Assembly: GCA_041483135.1 (NCBI GenBank)
Contig: JBGPFE010000054.1
Coordinates: 1-27,127, forward strand
From: PALSA-1004 sp041483135
GTDB lineage: Bacteria > Pseudomonadota > Gammaproteobacteria > Burkholderiales > SG8-41
Length of the DNA: 27,127 nt
Direction: 5' to 3'
Shown: one piece after another, positions 7,411-16,800 of the stretch
Layout: every line of letters begins with the position of its first letter
Numbering within the stretch: position 1 is the first letter of the stretch
Made by a program: the position numbers and the translations under genes
The notes under the pieces: generated by a model
Databases searched by the model: none
What the model saw: the letters and a program-made list of their open reading frames with translations, nothing else
What the model was told of the DNA's origin: nothing

Positions 7411-8187
7411 TCACCACGCCAGCGCGCCGCCGTCGACGGGGATGATCGCGCCGGTCATGAAGTTCGATGCATCGGAGGCGAGCAGAACCGCAATGCCCTT
7501 CAGATCGTCAGCCCCGCCGGTGCGGCCGAGCGGGATCTCCCGCAGGATCTGGTCCTTGCCCGTCTCGAATATCTTCTCGTTGATCGGCGTCACGAAGAAT
7601 CCGGGGCAGATCGCGTTGACCTGGATGTTGTGGTGCGCCCACTTGATCGCGAGATCGCGCGTGAAATTGACGAGCGCGCCTTTGCTCGCGCCGTACGCGA
7701 TCGAGTTATAGGCCTTCGGATTGCGCCCGACGATGCCTGCGATCGACGCGATGTTGATGATCTTGCCGCGCTTAGCCTTGATCATCTCGCGGCCGAGCAC
7801 CTGCGCGCAGAGGAATGGCGCGGTGATATTGAGATCGAACACCTGCTGCCAGCGTTCGAGCGGCATGTCCTCGGGCGGCGCGACCCACGCGCGGCCGGCA
7901 TTGTTGATGAGCACGTCGACGCGGCCGAATTTCTTGACGACCGCCTCCTTCATCGCCTCGATCTGATCCGGTTTTGTCACGTCGCACGCAAGCGCGAGCG
8001 CCTTGACGCCGAGTTTCCCGATCTGCTGCGCCGCCTGCTCGCAGTTTTCGAGCTTGCGCGAGCAGATCACGATGTTCGACCCCGCTTCCGCAAGCCCGGT
8101 CGCCATCTGCAGGCCGAGTCCAGTCGCGCCGCCGGTGACGACGCTGACGCGGCCTTCGAGATTCATCAATTGCTTAACCGTAGCCAC
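7411..8187 (-). CDS. SDR-family NAD(P)-dependent oxidoreductase
   Basis: Predicted 258-residue classical short-chain dehydrogenase/reductase. Seen: the nucleotide motif TGGATGLG (18-25), NNAG (95-98), N120, and catalytic S148, Y165 and K169 in YGASK; the C-terminal PVDGG is typical. Start is GTG with AAGGA seven bases upstream (MATVKQLMNLEGR); a TTG eight codons earlier would lie ahead of that ribosome site, and ATG at 8166 is a less likely alternative. It follows the acyl-CoA dehydrogenase and acyl-CoA synthetase genes on the same strand, so a 3-hydroxyacyl or secondary alcohol dehydrogenase step in the same acid-degradation route is plausible. A 190-base gap holding nested repeats separates it from the dehydrogenase gene, so co-transcription is uncertain. 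Exact substrate unknown. Confidence 0.88.
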   Translation of the reverse strand: MATVKQLMNLEGRVSVVTGGATGLGLQMATGLAEAGSNIVICSRKLENCEQAAQQIGKLGVKALALACDVTKPDQIEAMKEAVVKKFGRVDVLINNAGRAWVAPPEDMPLERWQQVFDLNITAPFLCAQVLGREMIKAKRGKIINIASIAGIVGRNPKAYNSIAYGASKGALVNFTRDLAIKWAHHNIQVNAICPGFFVTPINEKIFETGKDQILREIPLGRTGGADDLKGIAVLLASDASNFMTGAIIPVDGGALAW

Positions 8188-8218
8188 AGGGATTCCTTTT
8201 TCAAAAATCAAAACCTTC

Positions 8219-8381
8219 AGCCACAGAGGGCACAGAGAACACAGAGTAACAGCAGTTCAGAACCTTGGATCTATATAGAAAAGCGCAGATCTTAACTTTG
8301 AACGGAGAAGATTTTGTCTTATCTGCGTTAATCGGCGGCTTCAATCGTTTTTTCTCTGTGAACTCTGTGTCCTCTGTGGCT
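8219..8381. repeat. Nested hairpin elements: 9-bp-unit (CACAGAGNN) around 10-bp-unit
   Basis: Outer arms: 8219-8246 (three CACAGAGNN units) and 8354-8381 (three CTCTGTGNN units), complementary at 25 of 28 positions. Inside is a degenerate pair of the 10-bp family, with right arm ATCTGCGTTAATCGGCGGCT at 8321-8340 and a short left arm near 8284. The outer right arm reaches into the acyl-CoA dehydrogenase stop codon (8380-8382). Confidence 0.8.
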
Positions 8382-9519
8382 AATCGTCTTTCAATAGCAG
8401 TGCTGCGATGATGTTGCGCTGAATCTCCGATGTGCCTTCGTAGATGCGCGTGATCCGCGCGTCGCGGAAAGTGGTCTCGATGCCCGCCTCACGCATGTAG
8501 CCCATGCCGCCGTGGATCTGCACCGCGCAATCGACGACCTTTCCCAGCGCCTCGGTCGAGAACAGCTTCGCCGCCGACGCTTCTAGCGTGCCGCGTTCGC
8601 CGCGCATCAGGGTTGCGATCGCGCGCTCGGTCAGCCCGCGCGCCGCGTCGCGCGCGACCGCCATATCGGCGAGCATCCACTGCAGGCCCTGGTATTCGGC
8701 GAGCTTGTGCCCGCCCTGCGTGCGCATTTTCATGTACTCGACGCTACGCGCGATCAGCTTGTCCATCATGCCGACGCAGCGCGCCGAGACGGTGACGCGC
8801 CCGGCGGTCAGTGTTTTCAGCGCCTGCACGTAGCCGCTCCCTTCCGCACCGAGCAGGTTTTCGGCGGGCACCTCGCAATCGCCGAATGAGAGCGGCGCGG
8901 TGCTGCAGCCGTGCATGCCCATCTTGAGCTCGTTTTTGCCGACCGCCAGTCCCGGAAAATCGCGCTCGAGTATGAACGTCGAAATTCCCTTGATGCCCTT
9001 GGCGCGGTCGCTGATCGCCATCACCGTGAACACGTGCGCGACGCTCGCGTTGGTGATGAAAATCTTTTCGCCGTTGAGCACCCACTTGCCGCCTTTCCTG
9101 ACCGCGGTGGTGCGCATCGCGGCGGGATCGGAGCCGGCCTGCGGCTCGGTCAGCGCAAAACAGCCGATCCATTCGCCGGTCGCCATGCGCGGCAGATATT
9201 TTTTCTTCTGCTGCTCGTTGCCCAGCGTGGCGATGCCGGTCGTGCTGATGCCGGTATGGTTGCCGATCAGCGTCGCGAAGCCGTAATTGGTCTTGCCCAT
9301 CTCCTCCTCGACAGCGCACTTGCCGGCGAGGTCGAGGCCGATGCCGCCGTACTGCTCGGGAATGGTGAGGCCGAAAAGCCCCAGCTCGCGCGCTTTCTGC
9401 ACCAGCTCGGCGGGAATCTCGTCGTGCTCCTCAATCCAGCGCGAACGCGGGTCGACTTCTTTCTGGATGAAGCGCCGGATTTCGTCGCACAACTGCCTGA
9501 CTTCGGTGGAAACCTGCAT
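8380..9519 (-). CDS. Acyl-CoA dehydrogenase
   Basis: Predicted FAD-dependent acyl-CoA dehydrogenase (379 residues, the normal length), forming an alpha,beta-enoyl-CoA and passing electrons to ETF. Seen: FALTEPQAGSD (121-131), the FAD/substrate motif, and the C-terminal IYEGTSEIQRN, whose glutamate (E361) is at the catalytic-base position of short- and medium-chain type enzymes. The N-terminal helical domain includes GLTIPEQYGGIGLD. Start: ATG with AGGA at good spacing. Its TAG stop lies in the edge of a CACAGAG-type hairpin element. It lies between an acyl-CoA synthetase gene and an SDR gene on the same strand, matching an activate-dehydrogenate-oxidise sequence on a carboxylic acid. Chain length and branching cannot be told from sequence. 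Confidence 0.93.
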   Translation of the reverse strand: MQVSTEVRQLCDEIRRFIQKEVDPRSRWIEEHDEIPAELVQKARELGLFGLTIPEQYGGIGLDLAGKCAVEEEMGKTNYGFATLIGNHTGISTTGIATLGNEQQKKKYLPRMATGEWIGCFALTEPQAGSDPAAMRTTAVRKGGKWVLNGEKIFITNASVAHVFTVMAISDRAKGIKGISTFILERDFPGLAVGKNELKMGMHGCSTAPLSFGDCEVPAENLLGAEGSGYVQALKTLTAGRVTVSARCVGMMDKLIARSVEYMKMRTQGGHKLAEYQGLQWMLADMAVARDAARGLTERAIATLMRGERGTLEASAAKLFSTEALGKVVDCAVQIHGGMGYMREAGIETTFRDARITRIYEGTSEIQRNIIAALLLKDD

Positions 9520-9537
9520 GTGTTTTCCTAAACCCTG

Positions 9538-9648
9538 GCCACAGAGGGCACAGAGTTCATAGAGGGAAACAACCCAGACCAGACAAGGTATTTCGTTCTC
9601 TTCTTAGCATATCTCTGTGTTCTCTGTGATCTCTGTGATCTCTGTGGC
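9538..9648. repeat. Hairpin element, 9-bp-unit family (CACAGAGNN)
   Basis: The left arm (9538-9564) has three units. The right arm (9613-9648) has four units of CTCTGTGNN. About 48 unrelated bases lie between. The right arm ends GGCTA and supplies the TAG stop (9648-9650) of the acyl-CoA synthetase gene. Confidence 0.8.
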
Positions 9649-11777
9649 TAATGTTTTTGCAGTGGTTTGATCAGCGCGTCGCCCGCCTTGACGCCCTTGC
9701 CCTCGGCGAACACGAACAGCGGATTGATGTCGAGCTCGGCGACATGGTCCTTGAGATCGACCGCGAGCGCCGACAGCCTGACGATCGCGTCCGCCAGCGC
9801 GTCGATGTCGGCGTGCGCCGCGCCCCGCGCGCCGGTGAGCACCGCATAACCCTTGATCTCGGCGATCATCTCGAGCGCAGCCGATTTCGTGACCGGCGCA
9901 AGGCGGAACGCGACGTCCTTCAGTACTTCCGCGAAAATTCCGCCGAGGCCGAACATCACCGCCGGACCGAACAGCTTGTCGTTGGTCACGCCGAGAATCG
10001 CCTCGATGCCGCCCGCCACCATTTCCTGTACGAGCACGCCTTCGATGCGCGCAGCCGGTTTATACGCCTTGGCGTTGCGCAAAATCTCATCATACGCCGC
10101 TGCTGCATCGGCGTCCGACGTCAAGCCAAGCCGCACGGCTTTAGCTTCGGTCTTGTGCGGGATATCGGGCGACTGCACTTTCATCGCAACCGGATAGCCG
10201 ATGCGCCCGGCGATCGCGAGCGCCCGCTCTTTGCTCGCCGCGAGTTCCTCTTTCGTAACGCTGATGCCGTAGTGCGCGAGGATCTGCTTGGCCGCGTATT
10301 CGGACACGTCATCGCGCTTTCCCGCAAGCAGTTTGCGCGCTTCCTTGCTGACGATCACCGGAGCTTTTTCCGCGTGTTGCGCTTCGCCGCGGCGCAGCGC
10401 CTCCGCGTACGCCGACAGCACCGCGAGCGCGCGGCCGCAGCGCACCGGCGATTTGTAATGCGGGATTTTCAGCTCGTCGAGCTTCGCGTACGCTTCGCGC
10501 GCGACCGCGTCGCGCGCGCTCCACGCGAGGAAAATCGGCTTGTCGGTATGCTTCGCGACAGCGGTGATTTCCGCCGCTATCCTGGCCGCGGTCTCGCCCG
10601 GCAGCGAGGCGTTGATCATGGCGATCGAATCGACGTTCGGATCGTCGAGGATCGCGTTGAGCGTGCGGCTGATCATGCTCATGTCGCTGAAGATCGCCGC
10701 GGTCACGTCGACCGGATTGATGAGCGAGCCGAACGACGGCACGATAGCGCGCAGTTTTTCGGTGGTGGCGGGCGCAAGCTGCGGCAGCTGCATGCCGCGG
10801 CCCACGCACTCGTCGGTCATCAGGATGCCGGCACCGCCGGAAATGGTGATGATCGCGACCCGGTTGCCGGCCGGGAGCTTCCCGCACCGGAACGCGCGGC
10901 CGTAATCGATCACGTCCTGGATGTCGTCGACCTGGATGATGCCGGCCTGCCTGAACGCGGTCTTGTAGAGCGCCATCGCGCCGCCGAGGTTGGCCGTGTG
11001 CGAGACCGCGGCTCTCTGGCCCTGTTCGGTGTTGCCGACTTTCCAGGCCAGAATCGGTTTCTTTTTCTGCAGCGCACGCGCACCGACTTCGATCAGCCGA
11101 TGAGCGTCTTTCAATCCCTCGATGTAGCCGACGATGATTTCGGTCTGCGGGTCGTCGATGAAATAGTCCATGAAATCGAGCGAGCTCACGCCGATTTCGT
11201 TGCCGGTCGTCACCATCTGGCGGAAATTCAGCCCGCCGTCCTTGGCGGCGAGATTCATCACCGAAAAACCGAAGCCGCCGCTCTGCGACACCATGCTGAC
11301 GGCCCCGGCATCGTAGTCGTCGCCGAAAACGGAGCCGAAGCCCGCGTACACCTTGTCGGCTGCGTTGATCATGCCCTGGCAATTGGGGCCGATGACGCCG
11401 ATGTTGAATTCGCGCGCGATGGCCGCGAGCTCCTGCTGCATGTCCACGCCCTTGCCCCCGACCTCGGAATACCCGGAGCTGTAGATGATCGCGTACGGCA
11501 CGCCGATTTTTCCGCACTGCCTAAGCGTGTCCGCCACGCGCGCGGCGTTGATCAGCACCAACGCGAGATCCGGCGTCTCCGGCAGCACCTCCAGCGACGC
11601 GTAGCATTTGACGCCGAGGATTTCCTGATACTTGGGATTGACCGGGTAGAGATTGCCGCGATACCCGTGGGACTGCAGATGCTTGAGGGGCTGCCCGCTG
11701 ATGGTGACCAGGTCCTGCGATGCGCCGATGATTGCTATCGAGCGCGGGTTGAAAAATCGTTCCAGATCCTTGCGCAT
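9648..11777 (-). CDS. ADP-forming acyl-CoA synthetase (acetate--CoA ligase family)
   Basis: Predicted 709-residue single-chain NDP-forming acyl-CoA synthetase, with fused alpha and beta halves. An N-terminal CoA-binding Rossmann domain (FFNPRSIAIIGAS) is followed by succinyl-CoA-ligase-like domains with GPNCQG (130-135), SQSGGFG and the phosphohistidine site SHTANLGG (H260). The C-terminal part (about 480-705) is an ATP-grasp domain with GYPVAMKVQSPDIPHKTEA. It should activate a carboxylic acid with CoA and ATP, giving ADP and phosphate. Start: ATG 11777; the ribosome site is weak (GGAG about ten bases up). It is the first gene of a row with an acyl-CoA dehydrogenase and an SDR, and diverges from an MFS transporter. 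The acid is unknown. Confidence 0.88.
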   Translation of the reverse strand: MRKDLERFFNPRSIAIIGASQDLVTISGQPLKHLQSHGYRGNLYPVNPKYQEILGVKCYASLEVLPETPDLALVLINAARVADTLRQCGKIGVPYAIIYSSGYSEVGGKGVDMQQELAAIAREFNIGVIGPNCQGMINAADKVYAGFGSVFGDDYDAGAVSMVSQSGGFGFSVMNLAAKDGGLNFRQMVTTGNEIGVSSLDFMDYFIDDPQTEIIVGYIEGLKDAHRLIEVGARALQKKKPILAWKVGNTEQGQRAAVSHTANLGGAMALYKTAFRQAGIIQVDDIQDVIDYGRAFRCGKLPAGNRVAIITISGGAGILMTDECVGRGMQLPQLAPATTEKLRAIVPSFGSLINPVDVTAAIFSDMSMISRTLNAILDDPNVDSIAMINASLPGETAARIAAEITAVAKHTDKPIFLAWSARDAVAREAYAKLDELKIPHYKSPVRCGRALAVLSAYAEALRRGEAQHAEKAPVIVSKEARKLLAGKRDDVSEYAAKQILAHYGISVTKEELAASKERALAIAGRIGYPVAMKVQSPDIPHKTEAKAVRLGLTSDADAAAAYDEILRNAKAYKPAARIEGVLVQEMVAGGIEAILGVTNDKLFGPAVMFGLGGIFAEVLKDVAFRLAPVTKSAALEMIAEIKGYAVLTGARGAAHADIDALADAIVRLSALAVDLKDHVAELDINPLFVFAEGKGVKAGDALIKPLQKH

Positions 11778-11812
11778 CCTCCACTGGCTCCGCGGTTTTT
11801 TTTAAGTCTGCG

Positions 11813-11818
11813 ATTATA
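11813..11818 (-). promoter_or_regulatory. Consensus -10 box upstream of the acyl-CoA synthetase
   Basis: TATAAT on the minus strand, with an implied transcription start about 30 bases before ATG 11777. The -35 region is poor, so an activator may be needed. It lies back-to-back with the opposite-strand promoter at 11827. Confidence 0.4.
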
Positions 11819-11826
11819 CGCCGCTC

Positions 11827-11855
11827 TTGGTGGGCGCGGACCGCGATGCTATGAT
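11827..11855 (+). promoter_or_regulatory. Extended -10 sigma70 promoter for the MFS transporter
   Basis: TTGGTG (11827-11832), a 17-base spacer, and TATGAT (11850-11855) preceded by TGC, the extended -10 form. The implied start, near 11862, leaves a leader of about 19 bases to ATG 11881. This argues against the possible upstream starts at 11827 and 11851, which lie within the promoter. Confidence 0.6.
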
Positions 11856-11880
11856 TCAAGCCTTAATCCTGTCCCCACAC

Positions 11881-13131
11881 ATGAACACCGCCACCGCATC
11901 CGCCGCCGCGCCGCAATCCTTCAAGGACGTGTGGCTGATCTCCGCCGGCCATGGCCTCACTCACTGGTACACCGCGACGTTCTACATCCTGCTGCCGTTG
12001 ATCGGCAGGGAGTTCGGCCTGTCGTACACCGAGATCGGCCTCATCATGACGGTTCAGTACCTGGTGGGCGCGATCTCGAACCTGCCCGGCGGCTTCGTGG
12101 TCGACACCATCGGCAAGAAGGGCTACCTGATGGCGGCTTCGCTTTTCTGGGTCGGCTTCCCGTACGCGCTGATGAGCATCACGCACAGTTTCTGGATGCT
12201 GCTCGTGTGCGTGACGCTGGTCGGCGTCGGCAACAACATCTGGCACCCGGCGGCGATCTCGACGCTCGCCTACCGCTACCCCGAGCGCAAGGGGCTGGTG
12301 CTCTCGTTCCACGGCATGGGCGGCAACCTGGGCGAGGCGCTCGCGCCGTTCGTGATCGGCGCGCTGCTCACGTGGTTCAGCTGGCGCGCGGTGGTCGTGA
12401 TCAACGTGGTGCCAGGGCTCACCATGTCGGTGCTGATCCTCATCATGCTGGGAGCGTTCTCGATGGCGCGGGCAAGCGACGACGGCGCGATCAACGCCAG
12501 CGCCGACAAGCGCGACGCAAAGGACTATCTCAAGGACGTCGCGTGCCTGCTGAAGAACAAATCGCTGATGCTGGTCGGGGCGAGCTCGGCGTTCCGCACC
12601 ATGACCCAGGCGGGACTGCTTACGTTCCTGCCGGTGTTTCTGCTCAACGAGCTCGGCTATTCAAATTTTGTGGTCGGCGTCTGCGTCGGCACGATGCAGG
12701 TCGCGGGCTTCATCGCCGGACCGATCGGCGGGCATCTCTCGGACAAGCTGGGGCGCAAGCAGGTGATCATGTCGAGCATGCTGCTCTCGGCCGTGATGAT
12801 CGTCGGCATGGCGCTCGCGGGGAAAACCGCGCTGTTTGTCGTGTTCATCGCGCTCACCGGCTTCTTCCTCTACGCGATGCGCTCGGTGCTGCAGGCGTGG
12901 GCCGTCGAGTCGGTGCCGAAGAACCTGGCCGGCGCCGGCGTCGGCGTGCAGTTCGGATTCACGTCGCTTGGCGCCGCGATTTCGCCGGCGATCTTCGGCA
13001 TGATCGCGGATGCGTATGACATCTACCGCGCGTTCTACTTCCTCGCCGGCACCATCGTCTGCGCCAATTTCCTGGTTTTCTTCATGCCGAACGGCAAGGC
13101 CCGCGAGGTCAAGCCCGTCCCTGTCGGCTGA
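11881..13131 (+). CDS. MFS transporter (fosmidomycin-resistance-like subgroup)
   Basis: Predicted 416-residue inner-membrane major facilitator protein with about twelve hydrophobic segments. The N-terminal end (SAGHGLTHWYTATFYILLPL) resembles the first segment of Fsr/YnfM-like carriers; the loop between segments 2 and 3 is GGFVVDTIGKKG, and its C-half counterpart is GGHLSDKLGRKQ. Both match the MFS G-x3-D-x2-G-R/K-K pattern. Start is ATG 11881, supported by a promoter whose -10 covers the earlier candidate starts; no Shine-Dalgarno is visible in the short leader. It is transcribed divergently from the acyl-CoA synthetase operon, which suggests uptake or export of the same acid, but MFS specificity cannot be read from sequence. 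Confidence 0.85.
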   Translation: MNTATASAAAPQSFKDVWLISAGHGLTHWYTATFYILLPLIGREFGLSYTEIGLIMTVQYLVGAISNLPGGFVVDTIGKKGYLMAASLFWVGFPYALMSITHSFWMLLVCVTLVGVGNNIWHPAAISTLAYRYPERKGLVLSFHGMGGNLGEALAPFVIGALLTWFSWRAVVVINVVPGLTMSVLILIMLGAFSMARASDDGAINASADKRDAKDYLKDVACLLKNKSLMLVGASSAFRTMTQAGLLTFLPVFLLNELGYSNFVVGVCVGTMQVAGFIAGPIGGHLSDKLGRKQVIMSSMLLSAVMIVGMALAGKTALFVVFIALTGFFLYAMRSVLQAWAVESVPKNLAGAGVGVQFGFTSLGAAISPAIFGMIADAYDIYRAFYFLAGTIVCANFLVFFMPNGKAREVKPVPVG

Positions 13132-13163
13132 GCTACCGGGAAACATTTCAAACCAGAACCAAA

Positions 13164-13349
13164 TTAGCCGCAGATGAACGCCGATAAGATCATAATCAAA
13201 AAAGTCTTAGCCACAGAGATCGAGAGCAAGAACAAAAGCCAAGTTTTTGCAGATCTTCTCTTGCGTTAGTATTTTCTCTCTGTGAACTCTGTGTCCTCCG
13301 TGGCAATTTTTCAGGTTCTATCGGCGTTCATCGGCGTTTATCGGCGGTT
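13164..13349. repeat. Nested hairpin elements: 10-bp-unit around 9-bp-unit (CACAGAGNN)
   Basis: Outer arms: 13164-13186 (TTAGCCGCAGAT start, 10-mer units) and 13319-13349 (three TCGGCGTTTA-like units). Inside are the CACAGAG arms, 13207-13226 (starting TTAGCCACAGAG) and 13276-13305. The nesting order is the reverse of that at 8219-8381. It fills most of the 244-base gap between the MFS and CMD-family genes. Confidence 0.8.
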
Positions 13350-13375
13350 CCAAACGCATTTCTGAGGAGACTACG

Positions 13376-13756
13376 ATGAGCAGCGAACTCTACGACAAGG
13401 GCATGGCGACCCGCCGCAAGGTGATGGGCGAGAAGCACATCGCAAAACGGCAGGCGAGCAACGACAAATATACGCGCCAGCAGAACGAGTTCGCCACTGA
13501 ATATGCGTGGGGCGGCTTCTGGTCGCGGCCCGAACTGCCGCTGAAGATCCGGAGCCTCGTGACGATCGCGATGCTCGCCGCGCTCGACCGCCCCGACGAG
13601 CTGAGGGGACACATCGGCGGCGCACTCAACAACGGCGCGACCCCCGACGAAATCATGGAAGTGTTCCACCACGCGACCGTCTACTGCGGCTTCCCCGCCG
13701 CCAGCGGCGCCGTGCGGCTGGGCGTGGAAGTGTTCAAGGAGCGCGGGCTGATCTGA
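13376..13756 (+). CDS. Carboxymuconolactone decarboxylase family protein
   Basis: Predicted 126-residue all-helical protein of the CMD/AhpD superfamily. The typical core is present: LKIRSLVTIAMLAALDRPDELRGH..., ALNNGATPDEIMEV and HHATVYCGFPAASGA. It lacks the CxxC motif of AhpD peroxidases, so it belongs with the PcaC-type or undefined members. These can decarboxylate gamma-carboxymuconolactone in protocatechuate breakdown, but many have other roles, and no other protocatechuate genes are here. Start: ATG with GAGGAG seven bases upstream. Its stop codon lies in a perfect hairpin (13754-13770). Context points to catabolism; the precise reaction is unknown. Confidence 0.85.
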   Translation: MSSELYDKGMATRRKVMGEKHIAKRQASNDKYTRQQNEFATEYAWGGFWSRPELPLKIRSLVTIAMLAALDRPDELRGHIGGALNNGATPDEIMEVFHHATVYCGFPAASGAVRLGVEVFKERGLI

Positions 13757-13770
13757 GCGCACAGCGCTCA
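13754..13770 (+). terminator. Short perfect hairpin over the CMD-family stop codon
   Basis: TGAGCGC-ACA-GCGCTCA is a 7-bp stem with a 3-base loop; the stem begins with the stop codon. No T-run follows, so termination is uncertain. Confidence 0.35.
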
Positions 13771-13865
13771 AGGCCGCGCAATGGGACGCCGCTCTTCAAG
13801 GATCGCTCATTGAGCCGGCGGCGGCTCGGGCACGTCGAGCGTGAGCTCGTGATGGGAATCTAGTG

Positions 13866-16800
13866 ATGAAATGTCACTGCTGTCAGGCCGAGAACGAGGA
13901 AGGCGCGCGGTTCTGTGAGAACTGCGGGGCCCGCCTCGAGGAGCTCTGCCCCGCCTGCGGCGCCGCCGTCGGCGCGGGGAAGAAGTTCTGCCGGTCCTGC
14001 GGCGCCGCGCTGACGGCGGAGCCCGGTCGTCCCGCCTCCCCGCAGTCCTATACGCCGCGGCACCTCGCCGAGCGGATACTCGACTCGCGCTCCGCGCTCG
14101 AAGGTGAGCGCAAGCAGGTCACCGTCCTGTTCGCCGACCTGAAGGGCTCCATGGAATTGATCGCCGACCGCGACCCCGAGGATGCGCGCAAAATCCTCGA
14201 CCCCGTGCTCGAGCGGATGATGGAGGCGGTCCATCACTACGAAGGAACCGTGAACCAGGTGATGGGCGACGGGATCATGGCGCTCTTCGGCGCGCCGCTT
14301 GCCCACGAGGACCACGCAGTCCGCGCCTGCTATGCGGCGCTCCGCATGCAGGATGCGATCCGGCGCTATACCGACGAGGTCCGCCGCACCCACGGCGTCG
14401 AGGTCCAGATTCGCGTCGGGCTCAATTCGGGCGAGGTCGTCGTGCGCTCGATCGGCAGCGACCTGCGGATGGACTACACGGCGGTTGGCCAGACGACCCA
14501 CCTCGCGGCGCGCATGGAGCAGCTCGCCACCCCGGGAACCATCCGGCTCACCGCCAACACGCTGGCGCTCGCCGAGGGCTACGTCGAAGTGAAGTCGTTC
14601 GGCCCGGTCCCGGTAAAGGGCCTCGCGGATCCAGTTGAGGTGTATGAGATCACGGGAGCGGGAGCCGCGAGGACCCGGCTGCAGGCGGCGCGGATACGCG
14701 GCCTCACCCGCTTCGTCGGGCGTGACACTGAGCTCGATCAGCTTCGCCGCGCTGCAGACGAAGCGCGCCGGGGGCACGGCCAGATCGTCGCGGTGGTAGG
14801 CGAGCCGGGAGTTGGAAAATCGCGGTTGTATTACGAGTTTATCCGTTCTCACCATGTCCAAGGCTGGCTGATTCTCGAGTCGGGATCGGTGTCCTACGGC
14901 AAAGCCACACCCTACCTGCCGCTCGCCGATCTCCTGCGCAGCTACTTCAAGATCGACGCACGCGACGACACCCGCGGTATCCGCGTCAAAGTGACGGGCG
15001 GGCTGCTCACGCTAGACGAAGCTCTCAAGGACACGGTACCGGTCGCGCTGTGGCTCCTCGACGCGCTGCCGGAAGACAGTCCGTTCCTCGCGCTTGAGCC
15101 CACCGAACGCCGCCGCCAGACGCTCGCGGCAATCAAACGAATTCTCCTGCGCGAGAACCAGCTCCATCCCTTGATGCTGGTGTTCGAGGATCTGCACTGG
15201 ATCGACAGCGAGACGCAGGCGTTCCTCGACAGTCTCGTCGACAGCCTGCCGGCCTCGAGTATCCTGCTTGCGGTCAACTACCGGCCCGAATACCGGCACG
15301 GCTGGGCGAACAAGACCTACTACCGCCAGATCCGCATCGACCCCTTGCCGCCCGAGAGCGCCGCAGATCTCCTCGACGCGCTGCTCGGCCCGGATCCGGG
15401 CACTCAATCGCTCAAGCGGCTCCTGATCGAACGGACGGAAGGCAGCCCGCTGTTCCTTGAGGAAAGCGTGCGCACGCTCATCGAGATTCGCGCGCTGGTC
15501 GGTGAGCGTGGCGCCTACCGGCTCGTCCAGGCGCCTGATGCGTTGCAAGTGCCGGCGACAGTTCAGGCGATCATCGCCGCGCGCATCGACCGGCTGGATC
15601 CGCAGGAAAAGCGCCTGCTCCAGGCCTCCGCGGTAATCGGAACCCACGTTCCCTTCGCCCTACTACGGGCGATTGCCGAGGTCGACGAGGAAGCGCTGCG
15701 GCGGTGCCTTGCACAGCTCCAGACCGGCGAGTTCGTGTACGAAGCGCAGCTGTTCCCCGACCTCGAGTACGCGTTCAAGCACGCGCTGACGCACGAGGTC
15801 GCGTACGGCAGTGTGCTCCAGGATCGACGGCGCGCGCTCCACGCGGCGATCGTGGCGGCGATCGAGCGGCTCTACGCCGATCGCCTCCCGGAGCAGGTAG
15901 AGCGCCTCGCGCATCACGCAGTGAGAGGCGAAATCCTGCCGAAAGCCGTGCATTACCTCCGTGAGGCCGGAGCGAAGGCGGTAAACCGTTCAGCGAATCG
16001 GGAGGCCGTCGCGTATTTTGAGGAAGCGCTCGCGCTCCTCGCCCAGCTCCCCCAGACGACGCAGACGCTGACCGAGGCGCTCGAAATCCGCATGGCGCTC
16101 GGGCCAGCGTTCATCGCGGTGAAAGGACCAACAGCGCCGGAAGTGGAGCAGCTGTACCTGCGCGCGCTGGAGCTGGTCGATCAGCTCGGTGCGAGCGCCC
16201 ACCGCTTCCCGGCGCTTTGGGGTCTTTGGTACGTCAAATTCACGCGAGGTAATTATCTGGAGGGCCTGCAGGCGGCCGAGCGGCTGCTCGAAGCCGCGCG
16301 GCATGGCGACGACACCGGCCAGCTCCTCGAGGCGCATCATTCGTTCTGGCCGACGCTTTCGGCCATGGGACGGTCGCAGGAAGCCCTCGTCCACATCGAG
16401 CGCGGGCTTGCGCTGTACGACCGCGAGCGGCACGCCGCGCAGACGTTCGTGTACGGCGGTCACGATCCCGGCGCCTGCTGCCGATGGTTTCTTGGAATGA
16501 ATCGCTGGTTGATGGGATACCCGGACAGCGCGCTGCGCGAGATGCAGGGTGCCTGCCGGCTGGCCGAGGAGCTCAAGCATCCGCTGACGAAAGTGATGAC
16601 GCTCTGGTTCACCGCCTGGCTCCACTGCCAGCGCGGCGAGCACGACCTCGCCATCACGAATATGGAGCAGTTGATCTCGCTCGCGAAACCGCTCGGGATT
16701 GCGCGTTGGATGGATGGCGCTGGCGTGCTGCTCCATGCGCGGGACGGGGAGCGCATGAGCGAGGATACGTTCGCCGGACTGTGCCAGCAGCTGAAGTCCG

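Noticed and set aside
9651..13019. Open frame of 1122 codons on the plus strand
   Set aside because: It runs antisense to the well-supported acyl-CoA synthetase and overlaps the MFS gene in another frame; its composition is Arg/Asp/His-rich shadow sequence typical of high-GC DNA.
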